A DNA stretch of 64,000 nt from an uncultured Pseudomonadales bacterium (lineage in GTDB: Bacteria; Pseudomonadota; Gammaproteobacteria; Pseudomonadales; Azotimanducaceae), in assembly GCA_958296405.1 (NCBI GenBank), contig OY282519.1, positions 2,650,132 to 2,714,131 on the forward strand, written 5' to 3'. Within the stretch, counting starts at the first letter, position 1. Each line of letters begins with the position of its first letter. A program made the translations under genes and the position numbers. Positions 57,019 through 64,000 of the stretch are shown one piece after another. Below the pieces are notes generated by a model. That model was not told the origin of the DNA, did no database searches, and saw only the letters and a list, made by a program, of their open reading frames with translations.

Positions 57019-57756
57019 GTGCAACATCCCGGCATCGCCCGCACAGCCATCCGCCACGACCACGCGCTCGTCGCGCCGGAGTCGCATGTGCCGCTCGGCC
57101 TGTCGGATTGGCGGAACGGCCACGTCGTGGCGCTGATCTCGCGTGAAATGGGCGCCAAGTTCGCCCAATATCTCCTGCGCCTTGATGAAGACGGTTTGGC
57201 GCTGCCGCCGAACCTAGCTTGCGAGCACTTCGTCCTTGCCCTCCGCGGCGACTTTGACATCGAGTTGCCGGGCCACGCCTGGCCGCTGCCCGCCGGCGCG
57301 TTCGCTTACCTGCCGCCCAACGCCGGTTGGCGGCTCAGCGCTGGCCAAGGCGGCCAAGCGCTGTTGTTCGAGAAGCCCTACGCGCCGTGCGCGGATGGGC
57401 CGCCCGCAGCATTGCGCGGCACGCTGGCCGATGTTCCGGCGACGCCGTTTCTCGGCGACGAGGCAGCGCTGCTGCAGGAACTGTTGCCGGATGACCCGCG
57501 CTTCGATTGGGGCATCAATCTGTTCGAGTTCGCCCCCGGCGGCACGTTGCCATTGGTGGAGACGCACTTCATGGAACACGGCCTCTACATGCTCGCCGGG
57601 CAAGGTGTTTACCGGCTGGGCGAGCGCTGGTATCCGGTGCAAGCGGGGGACGCGATTTGGATGGCGCCGTACCTCACGCAGTGGTATGCGGCCACCGGCA
57701 AGGTGGCGACGCGCTACATCTACTACAAAGAGATGCACCGTGCCCCCGTCGCTTGA
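57019..57756 (+). CDS. allE: (S)-ureidoglycine aminohydrolase
   Basis: This double-cupin enzyme of ureide degradation releases ammonia from ureidoglycine. The 245-residue protein has cupin strands and metal ligands in the C-terminal half: PLVETHFMEHGLYMLAGQGVY, then WYPVQAGDAIWMAPYLTQWYA. The start is a GTG five bases after GGAGG (VQHPGIARTAIRHDHALVAP). It overlaps the allantoate amidohydrolase gene by 17 bases, so the two act in sequence on purine-derived ureides. Confidence 0.88.
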   Translation: MQHPGIARTAIRHDHALVAPESHVPLGLSDWRNGHVVALISREMGAKFAQYLLRLDEDGLALPPNLACEHFVLALRGDFDIELPGHAWPLPAGAFAYLPPNAGWRLSAGQGGQALLFEKPYAPCADGPPAALRGTLADVPATPFLGDEAALLQELLPDDPRFDWGINLFEFAPGGTLPLVETHFMEHGLYMLAGQGVYRLGERWYPVQAGDAIWMAPYLTQWYAATGKVATRYIYYKEMHRAPVA

Positions 57757-58999
57757 CCCAGCCGCGCTTGCGGTTGACGCGGCGCAGTTGCAGGCGCAGA
57801 TCGACGCCCTCGCCGAGTTCTCGTCCACGCCGGCGCCGGGCGTCACCCGCGTCCTCTTCACCGATGCTGACATGGCCGGGCGCCGCTATGTGAAGTCCCT
57901 CATGGGCGCCGCGGGGCTCGACGTGCTCGAAGACGCCGTGGGCAACATCTTCGGCCGCTGGCATGGCACGGCGGGGCTGCGCGGGCGCGTCGGCGCGGGC
58001 TCGCACTGCGACGCCATTCCCGATGCCGGCAAGTACGATGGCGTGGTGGGCGTGCTCGGCGGCATCGCCGCGGCGCGCGCTCTGAAGGCTGCGGGCTTCT
58101 CGCCCCGGCGCACCATCGACATCGTCATGTTCACGTCCGAGGAGCCGACCCGCTTTGGCATCGGCTGCTGCGGTTCGCGCCTGTTGGGCGGTGCGCTCGA
58201 TGCCGACGCCTTGGCGCGCTTGACCGATGCCGATGGCGTCAGCTTCGATGCGGCGCGGCGGACGGCCGGCTATTGCGCCGACTATGCGAGCGCCGCGTTA
58301 AAGCCCGGCGACTACGCTGCGTTCGTCGAATTGCATGTGGAACAGGGCCCCGTGTTGGAACGGGAGGGGCTGGACATTGGCGTGGTGTCCGCCATCGCAG
58401 CGCCGGCCTCTTTCTCGGTGACGTTCCGCGGCGAGGGCGGACACGCCGGCACCGTGTTGATGGGCGAACGTCGCGACGCCCTCGTGCCGGCCGCCGCGCT
58501 CACCTGTTACGCCGAGGAACTCGCGCGCGGCAGCGACAGCCCGGATAGCGTCGCCACGGTGGGCATGCTGCAAGTCCATCCCGGCGCGGTGAACAGCATC
58601 CCGCGAACCGCCAGCTTCACGTTGGATGTGCGCGACACGTCGCTGGCCGCGCGGCGCAGCATCGTTCTCGCGCTCAAGCGTCGCGCACAGGAGCTGGCCG
58701 AGGAACGGCGCCTTGGGTGCGCGTTCGAGGCGATCAACGAAGATCCGCCGGCCGATGCGGACGCGGACATCATGGCGGCCGTCGAAGAGAGCGCCGCAGC
58801 GCAACGCCTGCGTTGCCGCAGGATGGTGAGCCGCGCTTATCACGATGCCCTGTTCATGGCGCGGGTGGCGCCGATGGGAATGATCTTCGTGCCGTCTAAG
58901 GATGGCGTGAGCCACCGGCCCGACGAATACACGTCGCCCCGTGAAATGGCCAACGGGGCGCAGGTGCTGGCGGCCACCTTGGCACGGTTGGCGGCTTAA
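57740..58999 (+). CDS. allC: allantoate amidohydrolase (M20 family)
   Basis: This is a 419-residue metal-dependent amidohydrolase of the allantoate amidohydrolase/carbamoylase group. Metal ligands are in GAGSHCDAIPDAGKYDGVVGV and FTSEEPTRFGIGCCGSRLL, and in VELHVEQGPVLE. FRGEGGHAGTVLMGERRDAL forms the dimerisation-domain hinge. YHDALFMARVAPMGMIFVPS and GVSHRPDEYTS complete the site. The start is GTG inside allE. Related carbamoylases look alike; the AllE partner favours the allantoate/ureidoglycolate role. Confidence 0.85.
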   Translation: MPPSLDPAALAVDAAQLQAQIDALAEFSSTPAPGVTRVLFTDADMAGRRYVKSLMGAAGLDVLEDAVGNIFGRWHGTAGLRGRVGAGSHCDAIPDAGKYDGVVGVLGGIAAARALKAAGFSPRRTIDIVMFTSEEPTRFGIGCCGSRLLGGALDADALARLTDADGVSFDAARRTAGYCADYASAALKPGDYAAFVELHVEQGPVLEREGLDIGVVSAIAAPASFSVTFRGEGGHAGTVLMGERRDALVPAAALTCYAEELARGSDSPDSVATVGMLQVHPGAVNSIPRTASFTLDVRDTSLAARRSIVLALKRRAQELAEERRLGCAFEAINEDPPADADADIMAAVEESAAAQRLRCRRMVSRAYHDALFMARVAPMGMIFVPSKDGVSHRPDEYTSPREMANGAQVLAATLARLAA

Positions 59000-59069
59000 G
59001 CTCTCCGCCGCGTTCCGGGCAGCGTCAGGCGCAGCGGGGCGGCCAAGGAAGCGTTGCCCGTTGCCGGCT

Positions 59070-59648
59070 TCAGCGCGTTGGCGTCGCGGCGTCGATCATC
59101 TCCAAGAGCCACGGCTTGTGCGTCGCGATTTCCGCGCGGGTGAGACCCATCAGCTCATGCGGCAGGACCAGCCACTTGTCCGTTTCGCGCAGATGGAAGT
59201 TCGGCGCGTTGCGCGCATCCAACGTGGGCCGCAGCCAAATCGCGGCGACGCGGACATCCGCCGGCATGTTGCGCTTGGTGCCGGCGCGCAAAGCATCCAC
59301 CACCGCATGGACATGGCGGCCGCTGCTGTAGACGTCGTCGACGATGAGCAAGCGATCCTCGCGACGCAGATTCTCCAACAAGTACTGCTTGCCATGCACG
59401 CGAATGGGCCGCTGCGTCAGCGCCGTTTCTTCGTACTCCTCGCGGCCGGCGTAGGAAGTGCGCAGGGCGATGTGGTCCGTCTCGACGCCAAGGGTGGCCA
59501 AGCACTCCTGCACGACCATGCCGACGGCGCTGCCGCCCCGCCAAACGCCGACGATGAACGAAGGGCGGAACCCACTCTCGAAGATGCGCCGGCCCAGCCG
59601 GAAACCATCGAGAATGTGCTCCGCTTCGTCGATGAAGACCTTATCCAA
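59070..59648 (-). CDS. phosphoribosyltransferase (COG2236-type, purine salvage), copy 1
   Basis: This 192-residue type I PRTase has FIVGVWRGGSAVGMVVQE near the N-terminus. The PRPP-binding loop is RLLIVDDVYSSGRHVHAVVDAL, with two acidic residues followed by a small-residue stretch. The C-terminal LRETDKWLVLPHEL is shared with hypoxanthine/xanthine-type enzymes. It is clearly paralogous to the gene transcribed away from it at 59722. The exact base specificity is unknown. Confidence 0.82.
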   Translation of the reverse strand: MDKVFIDEAEHILDGFRLGRRIFESGFRPSFIVGVWRGGSAVGMVVQECLATLGVETDHIALRTSYAGREEYEETALTQRPIRVHGKQYLLENLRREDRLLIVDDVYSSGRHVHAVVDALRAGTKRNMPADVRVAAIWLRPTLDARNAPNFHLRETDKWLVLPHELMGLTRAEIATHKPWLLEMIDAATPTR

Positions 59649-59721
59649 TGGTGCCTGCCGGAGGCTTGGAAACGCCGCTCTGAGAATTGTACAGTGTGGC
59701 GCCCGGCGGATTGGCGGCCTG
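59649..59721. promoter_or_regulatory. divergent promoter region between two PRTase paralogues
   Basis: Only 73 bases separate the two starts, so both promoters must overlap here. An AT-richer GAGAATTGTACAGTG lies near 59680-59695. I cannot assign boxes with confidence. Confidence 0.35.
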
Positions 59722-60288
59722 ATGCGCGACGAACATCAGTATTTGGACCCCCAAGCGCTGCTCGAGGACGCCTTTCGCCTTGGCGCCAAAGTGTTCGTGA
59801 GCGGCTTCCATCCCACCTTCCTCATCGCCGTGTGGCGGGGCGGCGCGCCCATTGGCTTGGCCGTGCAGGAGCTGCTCGCCTACAAGGGAGTGCAAGCCAA
59901 TCACATCGCCATTCGCACCAGCGCGTACTCCGGGGTGGACGAGCGGCGCCGGGAAATCGCGGTGTATGGCTTGAGCTATCTGGTGAAGAACCTCACGTTC
60001 GAGGATCGGCTGCTCATCGTGGATGACGTGTTCGACACCGGGCACACGGTGGAAGCGATCATCCGCGAGCTCGAAGCCAAGCTGCGCCGCAACATGCCGG
60101 GCGACACGCGCATCGCCGTGCCGTACTACAAGCCGATGCGGAACGAAACGGGCAGGGCGCCGGACTACTACCTGCATGAGACGCATCGGTGGCTGAAGTA
60201 CCCACACTCCTTGGAAGGCCTCGACGCGGACGAGATGCGCCGCAAGCGGCCGGAGATTCACGCCATCCTGCACGACTTGCTGCCGTGA
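59722..60288 (+). CDS. phosphoribosyltransferase (COG2236-type, purine salvage), copy 2
   Basis: This 188-residue PRTase is built like copy 1: FLIAVWRGGAPIGLAVQELL, the PRPP loop RLLIVDDVFDTGHTVEAII and C-terminal LHETHRWLKYPHSLEGL. Differences in the loop (DTGHT versus SSGRH) and in the hood region suggest a different purine substrate. Start MRDEHQYLDPQALLEDAF. Closeness to ureide-degrading genes suggests a purine salvage/recycling neighbourhood. Confidence 0.83.
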   Translation: MRDEHQYLDPQALLEDAFRLGAKVFVSGFHPTFLIAVWRGGAPIGLAVQELLAYKGVQANHIAIRTSAYSGVDERRREIAVYGLSYLVKNLTFEDRLLIVDDVFDTGHTVEAIIRELEAKLRRNMPGDTRIAVPYYKPMRNETGRAPDYYLHETHRWLKYPHSLEGLDADEMRRKRPEIHAILHDLLP

Positions 60289-60384
60289 GTACACTGTGCC
60301 GGCGGGTAAGGACACGGTCGGGCATGTACGGTCTCGCTCACGGTCTTTGCAAGGCACCTTGATAGAGTGGAGGCTCAAGCTCGG

Positions 60385-60735
60385 ATGAAGGCGAACGGAA
60401 CCGTGAAAACCATCACGATAGCGCAAGACTTCTCGAAATTCCCAGCAGGCAGGTTCCGCGAAGACGGCAAGGCATCGGGTGCGGCGTTCCGTGACGATCT
60501 GTTGGCGACTGCCTTGCGAAGCGCCGAAAGGGTAGTGGTTGTCTTTGACGGCGTGGCCGGTTTTGGCTCGTCCTTTCTCGAGGAGGCGTTCGGTGGCCTA
60601 GTCCGCGAGTGCCGATTGGACAAGACCTTCCTAGACGAGCACCTGCGCCTTCAAGCGGAAGACCCGGACTTGGCCGACTTCGTCCAGTTGGCGGAGCGAT
60701 ACATCGAGGAAGCCGATCAAGTCGCCGCGGGATGA
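60385..60735 (+). CDS. STAS-like DUF4325 protein
   Basis: This 116-residue protein matches the DUF4325 pattern: KTITIAQDFSKFPAGRFREDG at the N-terminus and VVVFDGVAGFGSSFLEEAFG in the core, a STAS-like fold. STAS proteins usually act as anti-anti-sigma or regulatory switches. The start ATG at 60385 was chosen. A GTG at 60367 and another at 60403 are alternatives, and GGAGG lies at about 60369. It overlaps the next gene by four bases. Confidence 0.8.
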   Translation: MKANGTVKTITIAQDFSKFPAGRFREDGKASGAAFRDDLLATALRSAERVVVVFDGVAGFGSSFLEEAFGGLVRECRLDKTFLDEHLRLQAEDPDLADFVQLAERYIEEADQVAAG

Positions 60736-61172
60736 CGCCGACACATTGGGCTTGGTCGCTGGTACCGCTGGCCGCCGCGCTGGTCGCCGCGTTAGTCGCT
60801 CTAGTTGGCAACTACTGGCTGCAACATCGCTTGGTGAGGCGTGCGCGTGACGCCGACGAACTAAAGCGTCGCCTATACGATTTTCTATCCGTTGTCACAG
60901 CGTATTGGATGGGCGAACGGCGCGACTTGGTGCTTGAAGCCAGAGTCTTAGCAACCGAATGGGTCGTCATGGCCGAGCTTCGCGAAATGCAGCATCACTC
61001 CGTGCGCCTACGTCGTTGGTACCGGGACACTGCAGCTTGTCGTCTTGACATGATCGACGCAGCGACTGGCGGCTGCTTCCAGCAGCAGGATTGGACGTCG
61101 GACCCTAACCGGGTGCTGGTCGTTGCTCGCGAGACAGGCCGCATAGTAAGGAAGCTCAGGGAGGCTTGCTGA
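60732..61172 (+). CDS. small membrane protein, partner of the STAS-like protein
   Basis: I do not recognise a named family in this 146-residue protein. One N-terminal membrane helix (AWSLVPLAAALVAALVALVG) is followed by a cytoplasmic, arginine-rich helical domain (HRLVRRARDADELKRRLYDF, LEARVLATEWVVMAELREMQ). Its start overlaps the DUF4325 stop (ATGA), implying fixed stoichiometry and a joint role, perhaps a membrane-tethered switch. Confidence 0.75.
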   Translation: MTPTHWAWSLVPLAAALVAALVALVGNYWLQHRLVRRARDADELKRRLYDFLSVVTAYWMGERRDLVLEARVLATEWVVMAELREMQHHSVRLRRWYRDTAACRLDMIDAATGGCFQQQDWTSDPNRVLVVARETGRIVRKLREAC

Positions 61173-61399
61173 GGGAGCGATTGGCCTCCGGTCCCGCGTT
61201 GCGGCACTTCGGAGGCACGCTACCACGAGCACCTCGCCGCCGGTAGGGCCGCCACCCACAGGCTAGAACAGCGCCTCCGCCGTCAGCAGCCAGCGCTGCG
61301 CCACGCCAAGCTGGCTCCCCACTCGCACATGCGCCGCCGACTTTGGATCGCCTTGGTGAACCGCAGCGACACTGTATAAAAGCCTATGCCTATGGCAGA

Positions 61400-63034
61400 A
61401 TGCCGAGCTCCTCTAGGATCGCCGAGGCCGCGTTGCCGCACTTGGTTGCCGACCGGGCGCCGCCGGCGCACTACTACGCCGACAACTTGCTCGCCGTCGT
61501 CGACGGCGTGCACTGCCAGTATGGAGACCTGCTCACCGATGCCGAAGCGGCGTTCGGCGAGCGCATCGTCGCGGCATCGGCGGGCGCCCAGCGCCTGCTG
61601 GCGCGGATCATCGCCCGCAAGGGCTGTCGCGCCAAGGTGGATTCCCTCTGCTATCGCGAAGTGGGCGACACTGGCGCGGCTGTTGAGGAACTGATCGGCG
61701 CGGGCCTGCTCGCCCGCTGTCCGGAGTTGCCGGGCGAGGCGCTGCTCGCCATGCTGCGCCGGGACGAGATCGAGCGCTGGTTGCCGGCGGCCGGCGCCCG
61801 CCGCAAGACGGATCTCATCGCGGCGGCGGTCGCCGCCCACCCGCCGCGGGACTTGCGGCGCGCCATCGCCTGCCACTGCCCGTGGGTGGCGCTGGCGGAC
61901 ATGGATCACTTCAACCTGTACCGCCTGCTGTTCTTTGGCGACCGCCATGCAGACCTTGCCACCTTCGTGCTGCGCGACCTCGGCATCGCCAAATATGAGG
62001 GCTATCCGCTCACCCGCGAGCGGCGGCTGTTTCAAGACCGCGCCCGCCTTGATGAGTTCGTGGCGCTGTGCCGCATCGGCGACTACGCGCGCGACCTCGG
62101 CGCGAGGCCGCCCCCGGAACTCGCGCAAGTGGTGCTGGAGGCGCTGTGGCAGCCGAGCGTTGAACGCGCCGCGGAGCGGCGGCGCAGCCGCATCCTGAAC
62201 GGCCTTGGGCGACGCCTCGAACGGGCCGGCGCCCATGACCAAGCGCTCGCATGCTATGCGCGTTCGACGCTGCCGCCGGCCCGGGAGCGCCGCGCGCGCA
62301 TCCTGAAACGCCTTGGCGACATGGCGGCCGTGGATGGGCTCAAACGCGCCATGCATGAGTGCCCGCACGATGCCTTGGAGGCCCGCTTCGCACAGCGCTT
62401 CGGCGCGACGCCGCGACGCCGCGAGCGACATGCGGTGCTGCAAATGCCGTGGCAGCCGGCCTACGCGGCCAACGTGGAAGGAGCGGCGGCGAAGTGCCTC
62501 ACCGCCGCCAGTGGCCACGCTTGGCACTTGGAGAACGCGCTGCCCCTTGGCCTGTTTGGCCTCGCGTATTGGGATTGGGCCTTCGCGCCGGTTGCCGGCA
62601 TGTTCGTGAATGCCTTCCAGACGGCGCCCATCGATCTCTTTTGGCCAGACTTCTTCACCGCCCGGCGGGCGCTCTGCGCGGACCCGTTGGCGCTGGACGA
62701 CGCTGGCCTGCGGGCGCGCATGGCCACGACGGCCGCCAGCCGCCGGGGCGTAGCGAACCGTTTGGTGGATTGGCGGGCGTGGCGCTCCGGTGTGCTGGAA
62801 CGGTTGCTGGGCGCGATGCCCATGCAAGACGTCCGCAAGCTCCTGGGGTTGGTTGTGGAGGATCTGCAGGGCGCGCGCACTGGCTTTCCGGATTTAACGG
62901 TGGTGTACGGCGCCGGCGCATACGAGTTCGTGGAAGTGAAAGGCCCGAACGATCAACTGCGCGAACAGCAACGCCTCTGGCTCGACCGGCTGCATGGCGC
63001 CGGGCTGCCGGCGCGGGTGCTGCGCTTTCGCTGA
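61400..63034 (+). CDS. VRR-NUC nuclease, bacterial FAN1-like
   Basis: This 544-residue protein resembles FAN1, a structure-specific DNA repair nuclease. The C-terminal VRR-NUC domain has GFPDLTVVYGAGAYEFVEVK (GxPD, then EVK) followed by GPNDQLREQQRLWLDRLHGAG, a full active-site set. The N-terminal part (PPAHYYADNLLAVVDGVHCQ) and the middle helical domain also match bacterial FAN1. It probably removes interstrand crosslinks or flaps. It is two bases from the helicase gene. Confidence 0.87.
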   Translation: MPSSSRIAEAALPHLVADRAPPAHYYADNLLAVVDGVHCQYGDLLTDAEAAFGERIVAASAGAQRLLARIIARKGCRAKVDSLCYREVGDTGAAVEELIGAGLLARCPELPGEALLAMLRRDEIERWLPAAGARRKTDLIAAAVAAHPPRDLRRAIACHCPWVALADMDHFNLYRLLFFGDRHADLATFVLRDLGIAKYEGYPLTRERRLFQDRARLDEFVALCRIGDYARDLGARPPPELAQVVLEALWQPSVERAAERRRSRILNGLGRRLERAGAHDQALACYARSTLPPARERRARILKRLGDMAAVDGLKRAMHECPHDALEARFAQRFGATPRRRERHAVLQMPWQPAYAANVEGAAAKCLTAASGHAWHLENALPLGLFGLAYWDWAFAPVAGMFVNAFQTAPIDLFWPDFFTARRALCADPLALDDAGLRARMATTAASRRGVANRLVDWRAWRSGVLERLLGAMPMQDVRKLLGLVVEDLQGARTGFPDLTVVYGAGAYEFVEVKGPNDQLREQQRLWLDRLHGAGLPARVLRFR

Positions 63035-63036
63035 CG

Positions 63037-64000
63037 GTGGTTGCCAAGGCAGGGCCGGCGGCCACCATCGGCGTACGGGAACTGGCCGCCAACGTGCATC
63101 GACGCGGCGACATCCACTATCGCTACGAGGGCGTGGCGACGGCCGCCGAAGGCATCGCCGCGCAGCGCCGAGCGCAGCGCGGCCGCCCGGAGAGTTACCT
63201 GCGCGAAGTGCCCGTTGCCGCGACAGTGCAGGAGCACGGCATCGCGCTCACCGTGCGCGGGCGCATCGACGGGCTGGACCGCGCGGCCGGCGTCATTGAG
63301 GAGTTCAAGACGACCCGCGCGGACATTGACGGGCTGCATGGCCACATCGGCGCCCTGCATTGGGCGCAGCTCAAGCTCTACGGCGCCTTGGCCGGCATGG
63401 AGTCTGACGCGCCGCCGAGCTGGCGGCTCAAGCTCACCTACCTGAGGCCGGACGATCCCGCGCAACGGTGCTTGGAAGAGCAAGCGGAGGCTGGCGATTT
63501 GGCGCAGTGGCTGCGCGACGCTGCCGCAGCCTATGCGAGCCAGCTTGCCCGCCACGCTCGCCGCATCGAAGTGCGCGATGCCGCCCTGCGGGCGCTCAAG
63601 TTCCCTTACCCCCACTTTCGCTCTGGGCAGCGGCGCTTGGCCGCGGCGGTGTTCCGTGCCATGCGGGACGCTGGGCAACTGCTCGCAGAGGCGCCCACCG
63701 GCAGCGGCAAGAGCGTCGCCACGCTGTTTGGCGCGTTGCAGGCGATGGGCCACGGCCATTTGGACCGCCTTGTCTTCGCCACCGCGCGCACCACCGGCCA
63801 GCGCGCCGCCACGGATGCGCTCGCCGCCTGTGCCTTGGGCCAATCCTTGGCGGTGGTGACGGTGACGGCCAAGCGGCGCATTTGCTTCAACCCTGAATTG
63901 CCCTGCGACCCCGCGCTCTGCCGGTACGCCAAGGGGTACTACGACCGCATGCCGATGGCCCGCGACGAGTTGCTGGCGGCCGGGCACAGCGATCGCGCGG
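63037..64000 (+). CDS. nuclease-helicase of the XPD/DinG (Rad3) type, partial
   Basis: The gene runs off the right edge. It begins with GTG. A PD-(D/E)xK nuclease-like domain comes first (GVIEEFKTTRADIDG, then HWAQLKLYGALAGM, the QxxxY motif). A Rad3-type helicase follows, with FRSGQRRLAAAVFRAM and Walker A LAEAPTGSGKSVATL at about residue 220. Cysteines in RRICFNPELPCDPALCRYAK probably ligate a 4Fe-4S cluster, as in XPD. Pairing with FAN1 implies a DNA repair module. The rest of the helicase motifs lie outside the window. Confidence 0.87.
   Translation, partial: MVAKAGPAATIGVRELAANVHRRGDIHYRYEGVATAAEGIAAQRRAQRGRPESYLREVPVAATVQEHGIALTVRGRIDGLDRAAGVIEEFKTTRADIDGLHGHIGALHWAQLKLYGALAGMESDAPPSWRLKLTYLRPDDPAQRCLEEQAEAGDLAQWLRDAAAAYASQLARHARRIEVRDAALRALKFPYPHFRSGQRRLAAAVFRAMRDAGQLLAEAPTGSGKSVATLFGALQAMGHGHLDRLVFATARTTGQRAATDALAACALGQSLAVVTVTAKRRICFNPELPCDPALCRYAKGYYDRMPMARDELLAAGHSDRA

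Overview
The window is about 64 kb of dense, GC-rich bacterial chromosome. The housekeeping gene order points to an uncultivated or poorly studied gammaproteobacterium: ispB // rplU-rpmA-obgE-proB, rpsT // murJ-ribF-lspA followed by type IV minor pilins, bamD // rluD-pgeF, and trpF-trpB-trpA-folC-dedD-cvpA. Many genes overlap by 1-4 bases (ATGA, GTGA, TGATG), and GTG/TTG starts are common. This assignment is inference from synteny and protein families. No rRNA is present.

Layout. 1-6.5 kb (minus strand): a partial DNA methyltransferase, then a complete coenzyme F420 biosynthesis operon (npdG-cofE-cofD-cofC-fbiC in transcription order). 6.6-8.4 kb (plus): an F420-type LLM oxidoreductase and an SDR dehydrogenase. 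8.4-12.7 kb (minus): an N-terminally short serine hydrolase and a peptide/nickel-type ABC importer (binding protein plus two permeases, no ATPase). 12.8-16.4 kb: two overlapping ABC exporter half-transporters. 16.8-18.9 kb: a questin-oxidase-like gene divergent from a phytanoyl-CoA dioxygenase family gene.

19.0-26.9 kb is an accessory, probably defensive, island. Five co-directional tightly packed genes encode an unrecognised 197-aa protein, a ParA-type ATPase, a stand-alone RelA/SpoT-type alarmone synthetase, and a type III restriction-modification pair (mod, res). A convergent AAA ATPase gene next to them carries a one-base frameshift. This five-gene operon is the best candidate in the window for an undescribed system.

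27-38.7 kb: a TolB-like/TPR membrane protein, tRNA-Pro(CGG), ispB, ribosomal and GTPase genes, proline synthesis, murJ, ribF, lspA, and pilE-pilV-pilW-pilX. A solitary SPPY-type methyltransferase sits where pilY1 might be expected. 40-43 kb: a Rieske oxygenase, a FimT-like pilin and bamD. 43.3-48.4 kb: rluD, pgeF, a leucine-rich leader peptide with a recognisable promoter ahead of leuA, and a CorB/HlyC-type protein. 48.6-51.1 kb: a probable type II restriction-modification pair. 51.5-57 kb: trpFBA, folC, dedD, cvpA, and a DUF1289 protein. 57-60.3 kb: ureide degradation (allE, allC) and two divergent paralogous phosphoribosyltransferases. 60.4-61.2 kb: a STAS-like (DUF4325) protein with a small membrane partner. 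61.4-64 kb: a FAN1-like VRR-NUC nuclease and a nuclease-helicase of the XPD/DinG type that runs off the end.

How it fits together: NpdG can reduce F420 with NADPH, and the neighbouring LLM enzyme probably uses F420H2. AllE, AllC and the two phosphoribosyltransferases suggest purine-nitrogen recycling and salvage. Three complete DNA methyltransferases plus one partial, two of them with restriction partners, indicate strong pressure from foreign DNA.
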